Shown here piece after piece: positions 35,516-44,402 of a stretch of DNA of 64,000 bases. Source of the stretch: an uncultured Peptostreptococcaceae bacterium (GTDB lineage Bacteria; Bacillota; Clostridia; Peptostreptococcales; Peptostreptococcaceae); NCBI GenBank assembly GCA_947072565.1, contig CAMTIM010000033.1:1-64000 (forward strand), written 5' to 3'. Made by a program: the position numbers and the translations under genes. The notes beneath the pieces are model-generated. The model made no database searches. It had not been told where the DNA came from and worked only from the letters and a program-made list of their open reading frames with translations. How positions within the stretch are numbered: the stretch's first letter is position 1; every line of letters begins with the position of its first letter.

Positions 35516-36691
35516 ATGAAAAAATATAAAAAGAAAATATATAAAAAAAATATAATAAAAAATAAGTATTTTAAAATTTTAACATTGCTATTTTTATCAT
35601 TCACATTTGGTATGGTTATTTTAAATTTTATAAGTAAGGATAATGAATTTTCACAATCTGAAAATAGAATGCTAGCTAAAAAACCTAAATTTACAATTGA
35701 GAGATTATTAGAGGGTAGATTTAGCACAAAATATGAAAAATATAAAGTAGACCAATTTATAGGAAGAGACTTTTTTATAAATGTAAAATCGCATATAGAT
35801 AAAATGATTGGCAAAAACGAGAATAACGGAGTATATATATGTGATGATGGATATCTTATGGAAGATTTTAAACGTCCAGATGAAAAATATTTAAATGAAA
35901 ATATAAAAGCTATAAATGATTTTTCTAAAAAACATGAGAAAATAAACCAGTATATGCTTGTAGCACCTAACGCAATTAGCATATTAGATGATAAGCTTCC
36001 AAAGTTTGCGCCAGTTATAAATCAAAAAAAATATTTGGATGATTTAAACGAATCATTAAATGATAAAATAAATTTTGTGGATGGATATAAGGCTCTCAAG
36101 AATCATAAGAGTGAGTATATATATTATAAAACTGATCACCACTGGACAACATTAGGAGCTTATTATGGATTCTTAGAAAGTGCTAAATCAATGAAATTAG
36201 ATGTTAAAGCTAATAACTATAATATAGAGCCAGTAACTAATGATTTTCATGGAACATTATATTCTAAAAGTGGATTTGCATCTAAAGATTCAGATATAGT
36301 AAATGTTTATCTTCCCAAAAGTAAAGAAGATGAAGTAGTAGTAAATTATGTAGAAGAAAAGAAAAAATCGCCATCTATATATGACAGTAAAAAATTGAAA
36401 GGTAAAGATAAATACGAAGTATTCTTAGGAGGAAATCATCCACTAGTAAAGATAAATACTACATCAAAGAGTGAGAAAAAATTGCTTTTAATAAAAGATT
36501 CTTATGCAAATAGTTTTGTTCAATTTTTAACTCCTTATTTTAGTGAAATAGTTATGGTTGATCCTAGATATTTTTATGAAGATATAGAAAAATTAATAGA
36601 TAAAGAAAAAATAACGGACATGCTTTATTTATATAATGCTAATACATTTTTCTCAGATACATCTTTATCAGCAGTTTTAAATAATATATAA
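35516..36691 (+). CDS. DHHW-family (AlgJ/AlgX-like) acetylation protein
   Basis: This 391-residue protein has one N-terminal membrane helix (about 20-40) and an extracytoplasmic AlgX/AlgJ-like SGNH domain. The hallmark DHHW lies in YYKTDHHWTTLGAYYGF, and the catalytic Ser is probably in LLIKDSYANSFVQFL. SQSENRMLAKKPKFTIERLLEGRFSTKYEKY is the conserved entry. In alginate systems these proteins pass acetyl from the MBOAT partner to the polysaccharide. I chose ATG 35516 after TAGGAGGA. A terminator follows, closing the four-gene cluster. Confidence 0.87.
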   Translation: MKKYKKKIYKKNIIKNKYFKILTLLFLSFTFGMVILNFISKDNEFSQSENRMLAKKPKFTIERLLEGRFSTKYEKYKVDQFIGRDFFINVKSHIDKMIGKNENNGVYICDDGYLMEDFKRPDEKYLNENIKAINDFSKKHEKINQYMLVAPNAISILDDKLPKFAPVINQKKYLDDLNESLNDKINFVDGYKALKNHKSEYIYYKTDHHWTTLGAYYGFLESAKSMKLDVKANNYNIEPVTNDFHGTLYSKSGFASKDSDIVNVYLPKSKEDEVVVNYVEEKKKSPSIYDSKKLKGKDKYEVFLGGNHPLVKINTTSKSEKKLLLIKDSYANSFVQFLTPYFSEIVMVDPRYFYEDIEKLIDKEKITDMLYLYNANTFFSDTSLSAVLNNI

Positions 36692-36706
36692 AATTAAATT
36701 CTATTA

Positions 36707-36745
36707 GGACAGAGAGATGAAAAAAAAATCTCTCTGTTCTTTTTT
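36707..36745 (+). terminator. Terminator of the O-acetylation cluster
   Basis: GACAGAGAGAT pairs with ATCTCTCTGTT across an A-rich loop, followed by a seven-T run. Confidence 0.88.
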
Positions 36746-36838
36746 TGTATTTTTAATTATAATATATAGGTGAAAGAGAAAAATATTAGTTATCAAATTT
36801 AAAAAATAAACAAAATTAATAAAAAGGGAGAAATAAAA

Positions 36839-37039
36839 ATGCTAAAAAAAATGGGGTTAATAAAAGATTTAGCATCAAAGATAGGTCGTAAAAAAGCTTA
36901 TGAGTTGTTAGAAATGGTAGAAGGCAGTCAGCCGTTTGTAGCTGAAGTTAAAATAACAAGAGCTGGAATAACTTCTAAAAAAGAAGAAATAATATTAAAA
37001 GAAAATCAAAAAATTATACTTGAATATATTGAAAAATAG
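36839..37039 (+). CDS. Uncharacterised 66-residue protein
   Basis: This is a small, basic and soluble protein (LKKMGLIKDLASKIGRKKAYELLEMVEG, then FVAEVKITRAGITSKKEEIILKENQKIILEYIEK). The first half looks helical and the second like a short beta unit, suggesting one compact domain. I do not recognise it. It has a good site (AAGGGAG) 8 nt before the ATG and its own terminator, so it is very probably a real single-gene unit. It lies between the acetylation cluster and the VanRS-like system. Confidence 0.65.
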   Translation: MLKKMGLIKDLASKIGRKKAYELLEMVEGSQPFVAEVKITRAGITSKKEEIILKENQKIILEYIEK

Positions 37040-37040
37040 T

Positions 37041-37081
37041 AAAAAGGCTGGTTGACTAATTAAAGTTAATACAGCCTTTTT
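37041..37081 (+). terminator. Terminator of the 66-residue protein gene
   Basis: AAAAAGGCTG pairs with CAGCCTTTTT. An inner TTGACT/AGTTAA stem makes the hairpin longer. Confidence 0.85.
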
Positions 37082-37098
37082 ACTATAATGCATTAATA

Positions 37099-37120
37099 TG
37101 TAACATTAGTGTAACAGTAT
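37099..37120 (+). promoter_or_regulatory. GTAACA direct-repeat box 1 (upstream of the response regulator)
   Basis: TGTAACATTAG is followed immediately by TGTAACAGTAT, an 11-nt period direct repeat. It lies directly before a hairpin that contains TATAAT (37126-37131). Matching boxes occur at 40885 and 43305. Autoregulation by the downstream regulator is likely. Confidence 0.72.
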
Positions 37121-37158
37121 AGTATTATAATGTTTACAATGAAACATTATAATACTAT
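37119..37158. repeat. 17-bp perfect inverted repeat in the response-regulator promoter
   Basis: ATAGTATTATAATGTTT (37119-37135) and AAACATTATAATACTAT (37142-37158) are perfect complements around ACAATG. No U-run follows, so it is not a simple terminator. It includes the presumed -10 element and abuts the GTAACA box. Confidence 0.7.
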
Positions 37159-37193
37159 TAACATTAAAAAATTCAAATGAAGTAGGTGTAGGA

Positions 37194-37841
37194 ATGAAAG
37201 TATTAATAGCTGATGATGAAGTGAGTATGTTAAAAATATTAAAAGCATACTTTGAAAAAGAACAATTTGAAGTGATTACTGCAAAAGATGGGCAAGAAGC
37301 ATTGGAAGTGTTTTATGATAATAAAGTAGATTTAGCAATTTTGGACTGGATGATGCCTAAAATAGATGGTATAAAAGTATGTAAAAAAATAAAAGAAATA
37401 AGTAATACAAAAGTACTAATGCTTACAGCTAAAAGTGAAAATGAAGATGAAATAGATGCCCTAAATTATGGAGCTGATGAATATATAAGAAAGCCTTTTG
37501 ATCCTAGAGTTTTAATAATAAGAGCGAAAAAACTTGCTGGCAGTAATGAAATTTTTAAAATAGATGATTTGAAAATAGATTTTAAAACTAACAAAGTCTA
37601 TAAAGGCGAAGACGAACTTAATTTAACTAACAAAGAACTACAGCTTTTAAAATGCTTTATAAGTAATAAAGGTGCAATACTTTCAAGAGAAAAATTGTTA
37701 GATTTAGTATGGGGTATGGATTACTATGGAGATGACAGAACTGTAGATACTCATATAAGAAGACTAAGGTCTAAAATAGGAGAAGAGATAATAACAACTC
37801 ATAGAGGTATAGGGTATAGCTTGGAGGAATTTAATGACTAA
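37194..37841 (+). CDS. OmpR-family response regulator (VanR-like)
   Basis: This 215-residue protein has a receiver domain with ADDE near the start, Asp51 in LAILDWMMPK and Lys in YIRKPFDP. A winged-helix domain follows (about 120-214, with YGDDRTVDTHIRRLRSKIG). It is closest in style to the VanR/short OmpR group. The kinase gene overlaps its last 8 nt. The ribosome binding site (AGGTG) is weak. GTAACA repeats upstream of it and of two cell-wall hydrolase-like genes suggest its regulon. Confidence 0.9.
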   Translation: MKVLIADDEVSMLKILKAYFEKEQFEVITAKDGQEALEVFYDNKVDLAILDWMMPKIDGIKVCKKIKEISNTKVLMLTAKSENEDEIDALNYGADEYIRKPFDPRVLIIRAKKLAGSNEIFKIDDLKIDFKTNKVYKGEDELNLTNKELQLLKCFISNKGAILSREKLLDLVWGMDYYGDDRTVDTHIRRLRSKIGEEIITTHRGIGYSLEEFND

Positions 37842-39219
37842 ATTAAATAAAAAATTATCTATAAGCATATGCATAATAGTTATAATGGTATCAATTGTTT
37901 CTTTAACTATCAATAAGATGTTTATACATAAATATTATTTATATGAAAAAAAGAAAATTATAAATAATATAGGTCAAGAAATAAAAAATATGGATACAAA
38001 AAAATTGATTTCAGATATTAAAGTTATTGAAGATAAGTATAATATGACCATTGTATATTTACCAATAGATATAAATACTGAACATAACGAAGAAGAGATA
38101 ACAGAAAACTTTATAAATAAATTTTTTATAAAAGATATTAGTTTGAAAAAATTTTGGATTTCAAATGATATACTTAAATCCCTGAATAAAGGTAGCATAA
38201 ATAAAATTTATAACCAAGGAAAATCAAAATATAATTTATTAGTTAAATTTATGGAAAAAGATAATTATGTATTTGCAGTTGCAACACCTATAGAACACTC
38301 AGAAGATACAATAGCAATTATAAATAGATTTTATATTATTATGAGTTTATTTTCTATAATAGCAATAACATTATTAACTTTTATATTATCAAATAAAATT
38401 ATAAAACCCATAGAAAAGTTGAAAGTTTTATCTAAAGATATATCTACACTAAACTTTAGGCGTGAAGAGATAAAAACTAATGATGAAATAGAAGAATTAG
38501 CAAATAGTATAAATAAAATGAGTTTAAGCTTAGAAAAAGCACATAATGAGCTTAACAAAAGAAATCAAAATTTAAAGACTTTTATAAGTGATGCATCACA
38601 TGAAATGAAAACTCCAATATCACTTATTAAAGTTTATAGTATGGGTATTCAAGATGGTATGGATGATGGTACATATATTGATACCATAATTGAACAATCT
38701 GAAAATTTAACTAATATTGTCAATACATTATTGTATTGGGCTAAATATGAGAAAAAGGAAATGAAATTAAGTAAAGTAGACTTAAAATTAAAATTATTAC
38801 AATGTATTAAAAACTATGATGTTCTTATAAAAGAAAATAATATAGATGTAACTTTTAATATAGATGACAGTGAAATTATAGTTAATGCAGATGAAAGTAA
38901 TATAGAAATAGTTTTAAATAATTTAATAAGTAATGCAATTAAATATAACAATGATAATAAGATTGATATATGTTTATTAAAAGATAGTCAAGAAGCATTT
39001 TTATCTGTGAGCAATGGAAGTAAATATATAAATAAAGAGGATATAGATAACATTTGGAAACCATTTTATGTATTAGAAAAATCAAGAAATAAAGATTTAT
39101 CAGGAACTGGATTAGGACTTAGCATAGTAAAAGAAATATTAGAAGCACACAATCTTTTATATGGTGTTGAAGTTTATGATAAAAAGATAGAGTTCTTTAT
39201 TGTATTTGATAGTTTATAA
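37834..39219 (+). CDS. Sensor histidine kinase (VanS-like)
   Basis: This 461-residue kinase has two membrane helices (about 9-29 and 166-188) around a sensor loop of about 135 residues, a HAMP segment, and a HisKA domain with His256 in DASHEMKTPISLIKVYS. The ATPase domain has N-box LNNLISNAIKYNND and G2 GTGLGLSIVKEIL. The usual DxGxGI G1 box is replaced by SNGSKYINKEDIDNIWKPFY, a pattern seen in VanS-like kinases. It overlaps the regulator gene, so the two are coupled. No van resistance genes are nearby, so a vancomycin role should not be assumed. Confidence 0.9.
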   Translation: MTKLNKKLSISICIIVIMVSIVSLTINKMFIHKYYLYEKKKIINNIGQEIKNMDTKKLISDIKVIEDKYNMTIVYLPIDINTEHNEEEITENFINKFFIKDISLKKFWISNDILKSLNKGSINKIYNQGKSKYNLLVKFMEKDNYVFAVATPIEHSEDTIAIINRFYIIMSLFSIIAITLLTFILSNKIIKPIEKLKVLSKDISTLNFRREEIKTNDEIEELANSINKMSLSLEKAHNELNKRNQNLKTFISDASHEMKTPISLIKVYSMGIQDGMDDGTYIDTIIEQSENLTNIVNTLLYWAKYEKKEMKLSKVDLKLKLLQCIKNYDVLIKENNIDVTFNIDDSEIIVNADESNIEIVLNNLISNAIKYNNDNKIDICLLKDSQEAFLSVSNGSKYINKEDIDNIWKPFYVLEKSRNKDLSGTGLGLSIVKEILEAHNLLYGVEVYDKKIEFFIVFDSL

Positions 39220-39262
39220 AATGTAATATTTAGTAGCTAAGAGTTATAAATTTAAAAAAGGT

Positions 39263-39298
39263 AAAAAAGATTTACTAATGAAAAGTAAATCTTTTTTA
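39263..39298. terminator. Bidirectional terminator
   Basis: AAAAAAGATTTACT pairs with AGTAAATCTTTTTT. It lies between the kinase gene and the convergent antiporter gene. Confidence 0.88.
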
Positions 39299-39310
39299 TT
39301 GTAAAATTTA

Positions 39311-40735
39311 TTATTTATTTAAATCATTTAGTCCGTCAAAATCATTTCCTGTTATAACTAATACGTCTTGGGGAAGAATATTAGTAGACCCATTTGGAAT
39401 TAATACCTCTCCTTTACGTTTTATCATTACAATAAGTAAATCTTTAGGTATATTAGAATCCATTATGGACTTATTTGCAATCTTGCTATTATCACTAATA
39501 GTTACTTCTGTTAACTTTGTACTTGTATCTTCTCTATAGTCATTAAATGTTTTTAATACTTGAGATTCATCATCTATTAAATCGAGTTTTTTAGCAACAA
39601 AAGGTAGTAGTGTACCTTGGATTCCAACAGAGAATAAAGCAACAAAGAATACTATATGGAAGATATCGCTTTCGATAGGTACGCCGTAAGTAACTGCATA
39701 TATTGCAAACACTATTGAAGCTGCACCTCTAAGACCAACCCAAGATACAAATACTTTTTCTTTTAAAGGTGTCTTAAACCAACTCAATATACTAAAAGTT
39801 GCGATTGGTCTTGCTATGAAGATCATAAACATAGATATCGCGAAACCTTCTAATATTATAGATGGTAATTTAGATGGGAATGACAATAACCCTAGTATGA
39901 AGAACAACATGATTTGCATGATCCATGATATTCCATCAAAGAATTGAAACATACTCTTTTTATGAGGAATTTTACTGTTACCTATTATAAGACCTGCCAT
40001 ATATACAGAAAGATATCCGTTACCACCAAAATGCTCACTTAAGGCATAAGATAATACTGCTATTGCCATAACGAATATAGGGTAAAACCCGTCTATTTCG
40101 AAATGAACGCGTCTTAATAAATAAATAGTAAGTTTAGCTAATAAAACTGCACATATAATTCCTACTATAACTTGGTTTAATAACATAGGGATTATTGTAT
40201 TATACCCTTTATTTCCCATTAGTCCTAATATAATCACAGTTAGCATATAAGCAAACGGGTCATTACTTCCACTTTCTATTTCTAATATTGAAGCAAGTGA
40301 GCCCTTTAAGTTTAGTTTTTGAGAACGTAGTATAGCGAATACTGATGCAGCATCTGTAGAAGCAACGATAGACCCTATAAGCAATCCTTCTAATAAACTT
40401 GTGTTAAATACTTTAAAACAAAAGAAACCTGTTAAGCCGGCTGTTATCACAACACCTAATGTTGATAAAAGTATAGATGGAATAGCAATAGGTTTAGCCA
40501 TTTCCCAACTAGTACCGAATCCTCCATAAAACATTATGAAAATTAGCCCAATAGAACATAATTGACTTGTTAGTTCGTAGTCGTCAAAATATATTCCGAT
40601 AATACCATCAGATCCAGATAACATTCCTAAGACTATAAAAATTAAAAGAATTGGAATTCCGAATTTGTATAAAATTTTACTCGAGGTTATGCATATGAGT
40701 AGAACTAATGCACATGTAATCATTAAGCTAGTCAA
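39311..40735 (-). CDS. Potassium/sodium:proton antiporter, NhaP2/CvrA-like, with TrkA-C domain (TTG start)
   Basis: This protein of about 474 residues has some 12 helices of the CPA1 monovalent cation:proton antiporter family. IGSIVASTDAASVFAIL and LEIESGSNDPFAYML hold the conserved Asp residues. GGNGYLSVYMAGLIIGN and SWVGLRGAASIVFA are also diagnostic. The last 90 residues form a TrkA-C-like regulatory domain, as in K+/H+ antiporters. I place the start at TTG 40735 because AAGGAGGG lies 8 nt upstream; an in-frame ATG at 40795 has no such site. It shares the intergenic region holding GTAACA box 2. Confidence 0.87.
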   Translation of the reverse strand: MTSLMITCALVLLICITSSKILYKFGIPILLIFIVLGMLSGSDGIIGIYFDDYELTSQLCSIGLIFIMFYGGFGTSWEMAKPIAIPSILLSTLGVVITAGLTGFFCFKVFNTSLLEGLLIGSIVASTDAASVFAILRSQKLNLKGSLASILEIESGSNDPFAYMLTVIILGLMGNKGYNTIIPMLLNQVIVGIICAVLLAKLTIYLLRRVHFEIDGFYPIFVMAIAVLSYALSEHFGGNGYLSVYMAGLIIGNSKIPHKKSMFQFFDGISWIMQIMLFFILGLLSFPSKLPSIILEGFAISMFMIFIARPIATFSILSWFKTPLKEKVFVSWVGLRGAASIVFAIYAVTYGVPIESDIFHIVFFVALFSVGIQGTLLPFVAKKLDLIDDESQVLKTFNDYREDTSTKLTEVTISDNSKIANKSIMDSNIPKDLLIVMIKRKGEVLIPNGSTNILPQDVLVITGNDFDGLNDLNK

Positions 40736-40884
40736 ATAATAAGCCCTCCTTATGTTGAATTTTGTAGTTAGATATGGTTTTCTTAGAATATACATTAAAA
40801 AATGATTTGTTTGTATAATGTTTCGTATAATTAAATTTTAACATAGATTCACTACAAAAGTATAGATATATTTTAACCTATTAA

Positions 40885-40906
40885 TGTAACACATATGTAA
40901 CATTAG
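40885..40906 (+). promoter_or_regulatory. GTAACA direct-repeat box 2 (upstream of the GH lipoprotein)
   Basis: TGTAACACATA is followed by TGTAACATTAG at an 11-nt period. The box is enclosed by near-perfect 15-nt inverted arms, TTTAACCTAtTAATG (40872-40886) and CATTAgTAGGTTAAA (40901-40915). It ends only 30 nt before the start codon at 40937. Whether it activates or represses cannot be told. Confidence 0.7.
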
Positions 40907-40936
40907 TAGGTTAAAGTTGTTTTAGAGGTGAAGAAA

Positions 40937-43237
40937 ATGAGAAAAAAAGTATCGCTAATCATGAGTTTAATACTTATAGGAAGTACACTTTCTGGGTGTA
41001 ATAACAAAGATGCAGTAAACAAAGAATTACAAGAAAAACAAGTTAAAAATTTAGATTTTACATTTGATGTAAATCCTGAAAATTTTGAAGTAAATGTAAT
41101 TTTAAATGGAAAAAAAGAAATTGTATCTAACAAAATACAAGAAAGAGAAGTATCAAATTTAAAAAAATCTGAAAAGGAGGTTTCATGGAGTTATCCAAAA
41201 GAAAATATAGATATTAGTATAAAAAAAGAAAAGGATTATTTGGATGTAGACATAAAATCAAATGGTAAAGAAGAAAGTAGCTTTACTTGGCCTAATGTAA
41301 GTGGGGAAAGTTATTACCTTCCTATTAATGAAGGTAAATTTATACCAAGCAATGATAAGTATTGGAAAGAATATTTAAATGAGCAAGTTTATAATGTTAT
41401 AGAATCATTCTCTATGCAATTCTTTGCGGTAAATAAAGACAATGTTTCTATATCATATATTATAAAAAATAAATTTAACAATGAAATTAATTTTGATGCT
41501 AAAGATAAGGTGAACTTTGAATTTAAACATAAATATCCAAGCATAAATAAAGATAAAGAATATGGATTTAGAGTGTATGTAACGCCTAAAAATGCAGTAG
41601 ATGTAGCTAAAAACTATAAAAACTATATTATTGAAAAAGATGAATTCAAAACGTTAGAGCAAAAAGCTAAGGAAAATAAAAATATTGAAAAACTTTATGG
41701 TGCTCCTCAGATATATTTTTGGGATAAATCAATAATTACAGAGACTGACATTAAATGGAATTTATTGAAAAATAATATACCAAGTAACTTAGAAAATTGG
41801 ATAAAAGAATTATTAAACACAAAAATAGAAGATGGAAAACAAGCTGCAAAAGTATTTGATACTATTAAGACTCAAGACTATATTGATAAATTTCAAAAGT
41901 CAGAAGTAGTAAGGTCACTTAATCAAGTTATGCTACTAAAAGAGTTTTATAATCCTAGTGTATTTAAAAACACTGATAAAGAAATTGATAAATTAGTAAA
42001 GAAAGGGATTGATAACTTAAATAAAGTAGAACTTATAGAATTAAATAAAATGTTGTTAAAGTCACAATTAAAAGACTCTACGATAGCAACAGAAAATTGG
42101 GCAAAATCAAATACTGTAGATGTATTAGATGATATGAAAAAATCAGGTATAGAAAATGCATGGATAGGGTTTGACGATATAGAAGCTGGATATGTATCGC
42201 CAATGCTTGTTGATAATGCTAATAAGTATGGATACTTAGTAGGACCATATGATTCATATCATTCTATACACAAGCCAGGTGAAGAAAAGTGGAGTACAGC
42301 TAAATTTGAGGATAGGTCCTTATATGAAAATGCTACAGTAGAAAATGAAAAAGGTGAAAAACTACAAGGATTCCAAGGAACAGGTAGAAAGTTAAATCCA
42401 ACATTATCTCTTCCAAGTGTAAAAAATAGAGTTAGTAATATAATGAAAGATGGATATAAATTTAATTCTTGGTTTATAGATTGTGATGCTACTGGAGAAA
42501 TATATGATGATTACTCAAAAGAACACATAACGACACAAGAACAAGACTTAAATGCAAGACTTGAGAGAATGGATTATATTAGAGAAAAAGAAAATATGGT
42601 TATAGGTTCAGAAGGTGGAAATGATTTTGCAAGTGAAAATATATCATTTGCCCATGGACTAGAAACACCAGCATTCTCTTGGGTGGATGAAGATATGAAT
42701 AAGAACAAAGATAGTGAGTACTATGTAGGAAGATACTACTCACAAACGGGTGGAGTTCCAGAGGTATTTTCTAAGCAAGTACCTGTAAAAGAATTATATA
42801 AAAAAATATTTATAGATGAAACTTATTCTATCCCTTTGTTTAGATTAGTATATAATGATTCAGTTATAACTTCATATCACTGGTTATGGGGAACTTTTAA
42901 GATAAAGGATGAAGTTGAAAATAGAATGATGAGTGAAATTTTATATAATACACCACCTATGTATCACATTGATAAAAGTGAGTGGAATAAGTATAAAGAT
43001 AAAATAATATCTCATAATAAGGTATGGTCAGATTTTAATAAAAAGGCAATAAAAGAGCCGATGACAAGCTTTAAAACTTTATCAAAAGACAGATTAGTTC
43101 AAAGTAGCACATTTGGAGAAAATTTAACTGTAGTTGCCAATTTCTCAAATGATAATTTTAAATATAAAGAAGATACAATAAAAGCAAAATCACTTATAAT
43201 ATATGATGGAAACAATAAAATAGTATATAAACCGTAA
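40937..43237 (+). CDS. GH101/GH129-related glycoside hydrolase lipoprotein
   Basis: The protein has 766 residues. Its lipoprotein signal (LILIGSTLSGCNNKD) places it on the outer face of the membrane. The N-terminal half is beta-rich. The C-terminal half is a TIM-barrel-like domain with IENAWIGFDDIEAGY, YGYLVGPYDSYHSI, FNSWFIDCDATGEIYDDYS, ENMVIGSEGGNDFASE and SYHWLWGTFK, resembling glycosidases related to families GH101 and GH129 (endo-alpha-N-acetylgalactosaminidase-like). FDDIE, DCDATGE and SEGG supply candidate catalytic acids. The real substrate is unknown. I chose ATG 40937 after AGAGGTG. A very strong terminator follows. Confidence 0.75.
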   Translation: MRKKVSLIMSLILIGSTLSGCNNKDAVNKELQEKQVKNLDFTFDVNPENFEVNVILNGKKEIVSNKIQEREVSNLKKSEKEVSWSYPKENIDISIKKEKDYLDVDIKSNGKEESSFTWPNVSGESYYLPINEGKFIPSNDKYWKEYLNEQVYNVIESFSMQFFAVNKDNVSISYIIKNKFNNEINFDAKDKVNFEFKHKYPSINKDKEYGFRVYVTPKNAVDVAKNYKNYIIEKDEFKTLEQKAKENKNIEKLYGAPQIYFWDKSIITETDIKWNLLKNNIPSNLENWIKELLNTKIEDGKQAAKVFDTIKTQDYIDKFQKSEVVRSLNQVMLLKEFYNPSVFKNTDKEIDKLVKKGIDNLNKVELIELNKMLLKSQLKDSTIATENWAKSNTVDVLDDMKKSGIENAWIGFDDIEAGYVSPMLVDNANKYGYLVGPYDSYHSIHKPGEEKWSTAKFEDRSLYENATVENEKGEKLQGFQGTGRKLNPTLSLPSVKNRVSNIMKDGYKFNSWFIDCDATGEIYDDYSKEHITTQEQDLNARLERMDYIREKENMVIGSEGGNDFASENISFAHGLETPAFSWVDEDMNKNKDSEYYVGRYYSQTGGVPEVFSKQVPVKELYKKIFIDETYSIPLFRLVYNDSVITSYHWLWGTFKIKDEVENRMMSEILYNTPPMYHIDKSEWNKYKDKIISHNKVWSDFNKKAIKEPMTSFKTLSKDRLVQSSTFGENLTVVANFSNDNFKYKEDTIKAKSLIIYDGNNKIVYKP

Positions 43238-43238
43238 A

Positions 43239-43289
43239 ATAATAAAAGCATGATCTATATCATTAGATCATGCTTTTATTATTTTTTTT
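43239..43289 (+). terminator. Very strong terminator of the GH lipoprotein gene
   Basis: AATAATAAAAGCATGATCTA pairs fully with its complement at 43264-43283 around a five-base loop, followed by a run of T. Confidence 0.95.
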
Positions 43290-43304
43290 GTTAAATATAA
43301 AAAA

Positions 43305-43326
43305 CGTAACACTAACGTAACAAATT
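43305..43326 (+). promoter_or_regulatory. GTAACA direct-repeat box 3 (upstream of the glucosaminidase)
   Basis: CGTAACACTAA is followed by CGTAACAAATT at an 11-nt period. A TATACT at 43343-43348 is a possible -10 element. The box begins right after the upstream terminator, as expected for a promoter region. Confidence 0.7.
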
Positions 43327-43466
43327 AATAGTAAAATTTAGCTATACTAGAAAAAAATAATTGTTAAAAATATAAAATAAGACATAAAAATCTATTTTGT
43401 AATAATATTTGACATGTTATTGTTGTATAATAGAATAGATGAAAACATCAAAGGGAGAATTTAAAT

Positions 43467-44372
43467 ATGAAAAATAAAAAGCTAATAATAATACTAATAA
43501 TAGTAGCCGCAATATCTGTAATAGGTGGATATTATGTAATGCAGTTAAAGTCATTACAGGAGATAAATAAAGTAGAAATGAATGTAGATGATTATATAAA
43601 ATGTTCTGATCAAATAAGTGCAAATAAGGCTCAAGTGAATTGGAAATATGTAGCATCTGTAGTTGGTGTAATTGAGAAGAATAAATTAAAAAATGTAAGT
43701 GAATCAAAGATAAAAGAAGTAGCAAGTTTGTTTATAAAGAAAGAAAATAAAACTTATAAATTAAACTCTTTAGACAATGTAATTGAAGAATTAGATTTTA
43801 GTAATAGCGAAAAGAAAAGAGCACATGACTATGTTGAAGATTTAAAAGACTATGGGATTACACCTAGCAAGTTAAAATCAGATACTAAATACATGAAATT
43901 TATAAATGGCATAAAAGAAGGAGCTATAAAAAATTATAAAAAATATAAAATTTTACCATCAATAACAATAGCTCAAGCAATACTTGAAACAGGATGGGGA
44001 AATTCGGATTTAGCTGGTAAATATAATAACTTATTTGGAATAAAAGCAGATAAGTCTTGGACAGGAGAATATGTAACATTAGAAACTAGTGAATTCTCAA
44101 ATACAATAATAAATGATAAATTTAGAAAATATGAAGATAAAAATCAATCAATTTATGACCATGCAAAGTTTTTATATGAAAATAAGAGATATAAGGAAAA
44201 TGGTGTTTTTGAGGCTAACACATATAAAGTTCAAGCTAATGCATTGCAAGAAGCAGGCTACAGTACATTAATGGATAACAATGGAGAAAAAATATATTCT
44301 AAGAAGCTAATACAATTAATACAACAGTACAATTTACAATTGATAGATAATGAAGCTCAAAGTATAAAATAA
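43467..44372 (+). CDS. Membrane-anchored N-acetylglucosaminidase (GH73-type)
   Basis: This 301-residue protein has an N-terminal signal anchor (about 6-24), a helical linker region (about 30-130) and a glucosaminidase domain of the Flg_J/GH73 type (about 140-295). The catalytic glutamate is in TIAQAILETGWGNSDLAGKYNNLFGIK, and KFRKYEDKNQSIYDHAKFLYENKRY is the second family block. It would cut the N-acetylglucosaminyl bond of peptidoglycan outside the membrane. AAAGGGAG precedes the ATG. The GTAACA box upstream links it to the VanRS-like system. Confidence 0.9.
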   Translation: MKNKKLIIILIIVAAISVIGGYYVMQLKSLQEINKVEMNVDDYIKCSDQISANKAQVNWKYVASVVGVIEKNKLKNVSESKIKEVASLFIKKENKTYKLNSLDNVIEELDFSNSEKKRAHDYVEDLKDYGITPSKLKSDTKYMKFINGIKEGAIKNYKKYKILPSITIAQAILETGWGNSDLAGKYNNLFGIKADKSWTGEYVTLETSEFSNTIINDKFRKYEDKNQSIYDHAKFLYENKRYKENGVFEANTYKVQANALQEAGYSTLMDNNGEKIYSKKLIQLIQQYNLQLIDNEAQSIK

Positions 44373-44402
44373 AATTAAATAATTATCATAAATAACTAAA
44401 AT

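Noticed and set aside
37194..39219. A vancomycin resistance (van) operon
   Set aside because: Only the regulator/kinase style is Van-like. No vanH, ligase, vanX or vanT-type gene is present.
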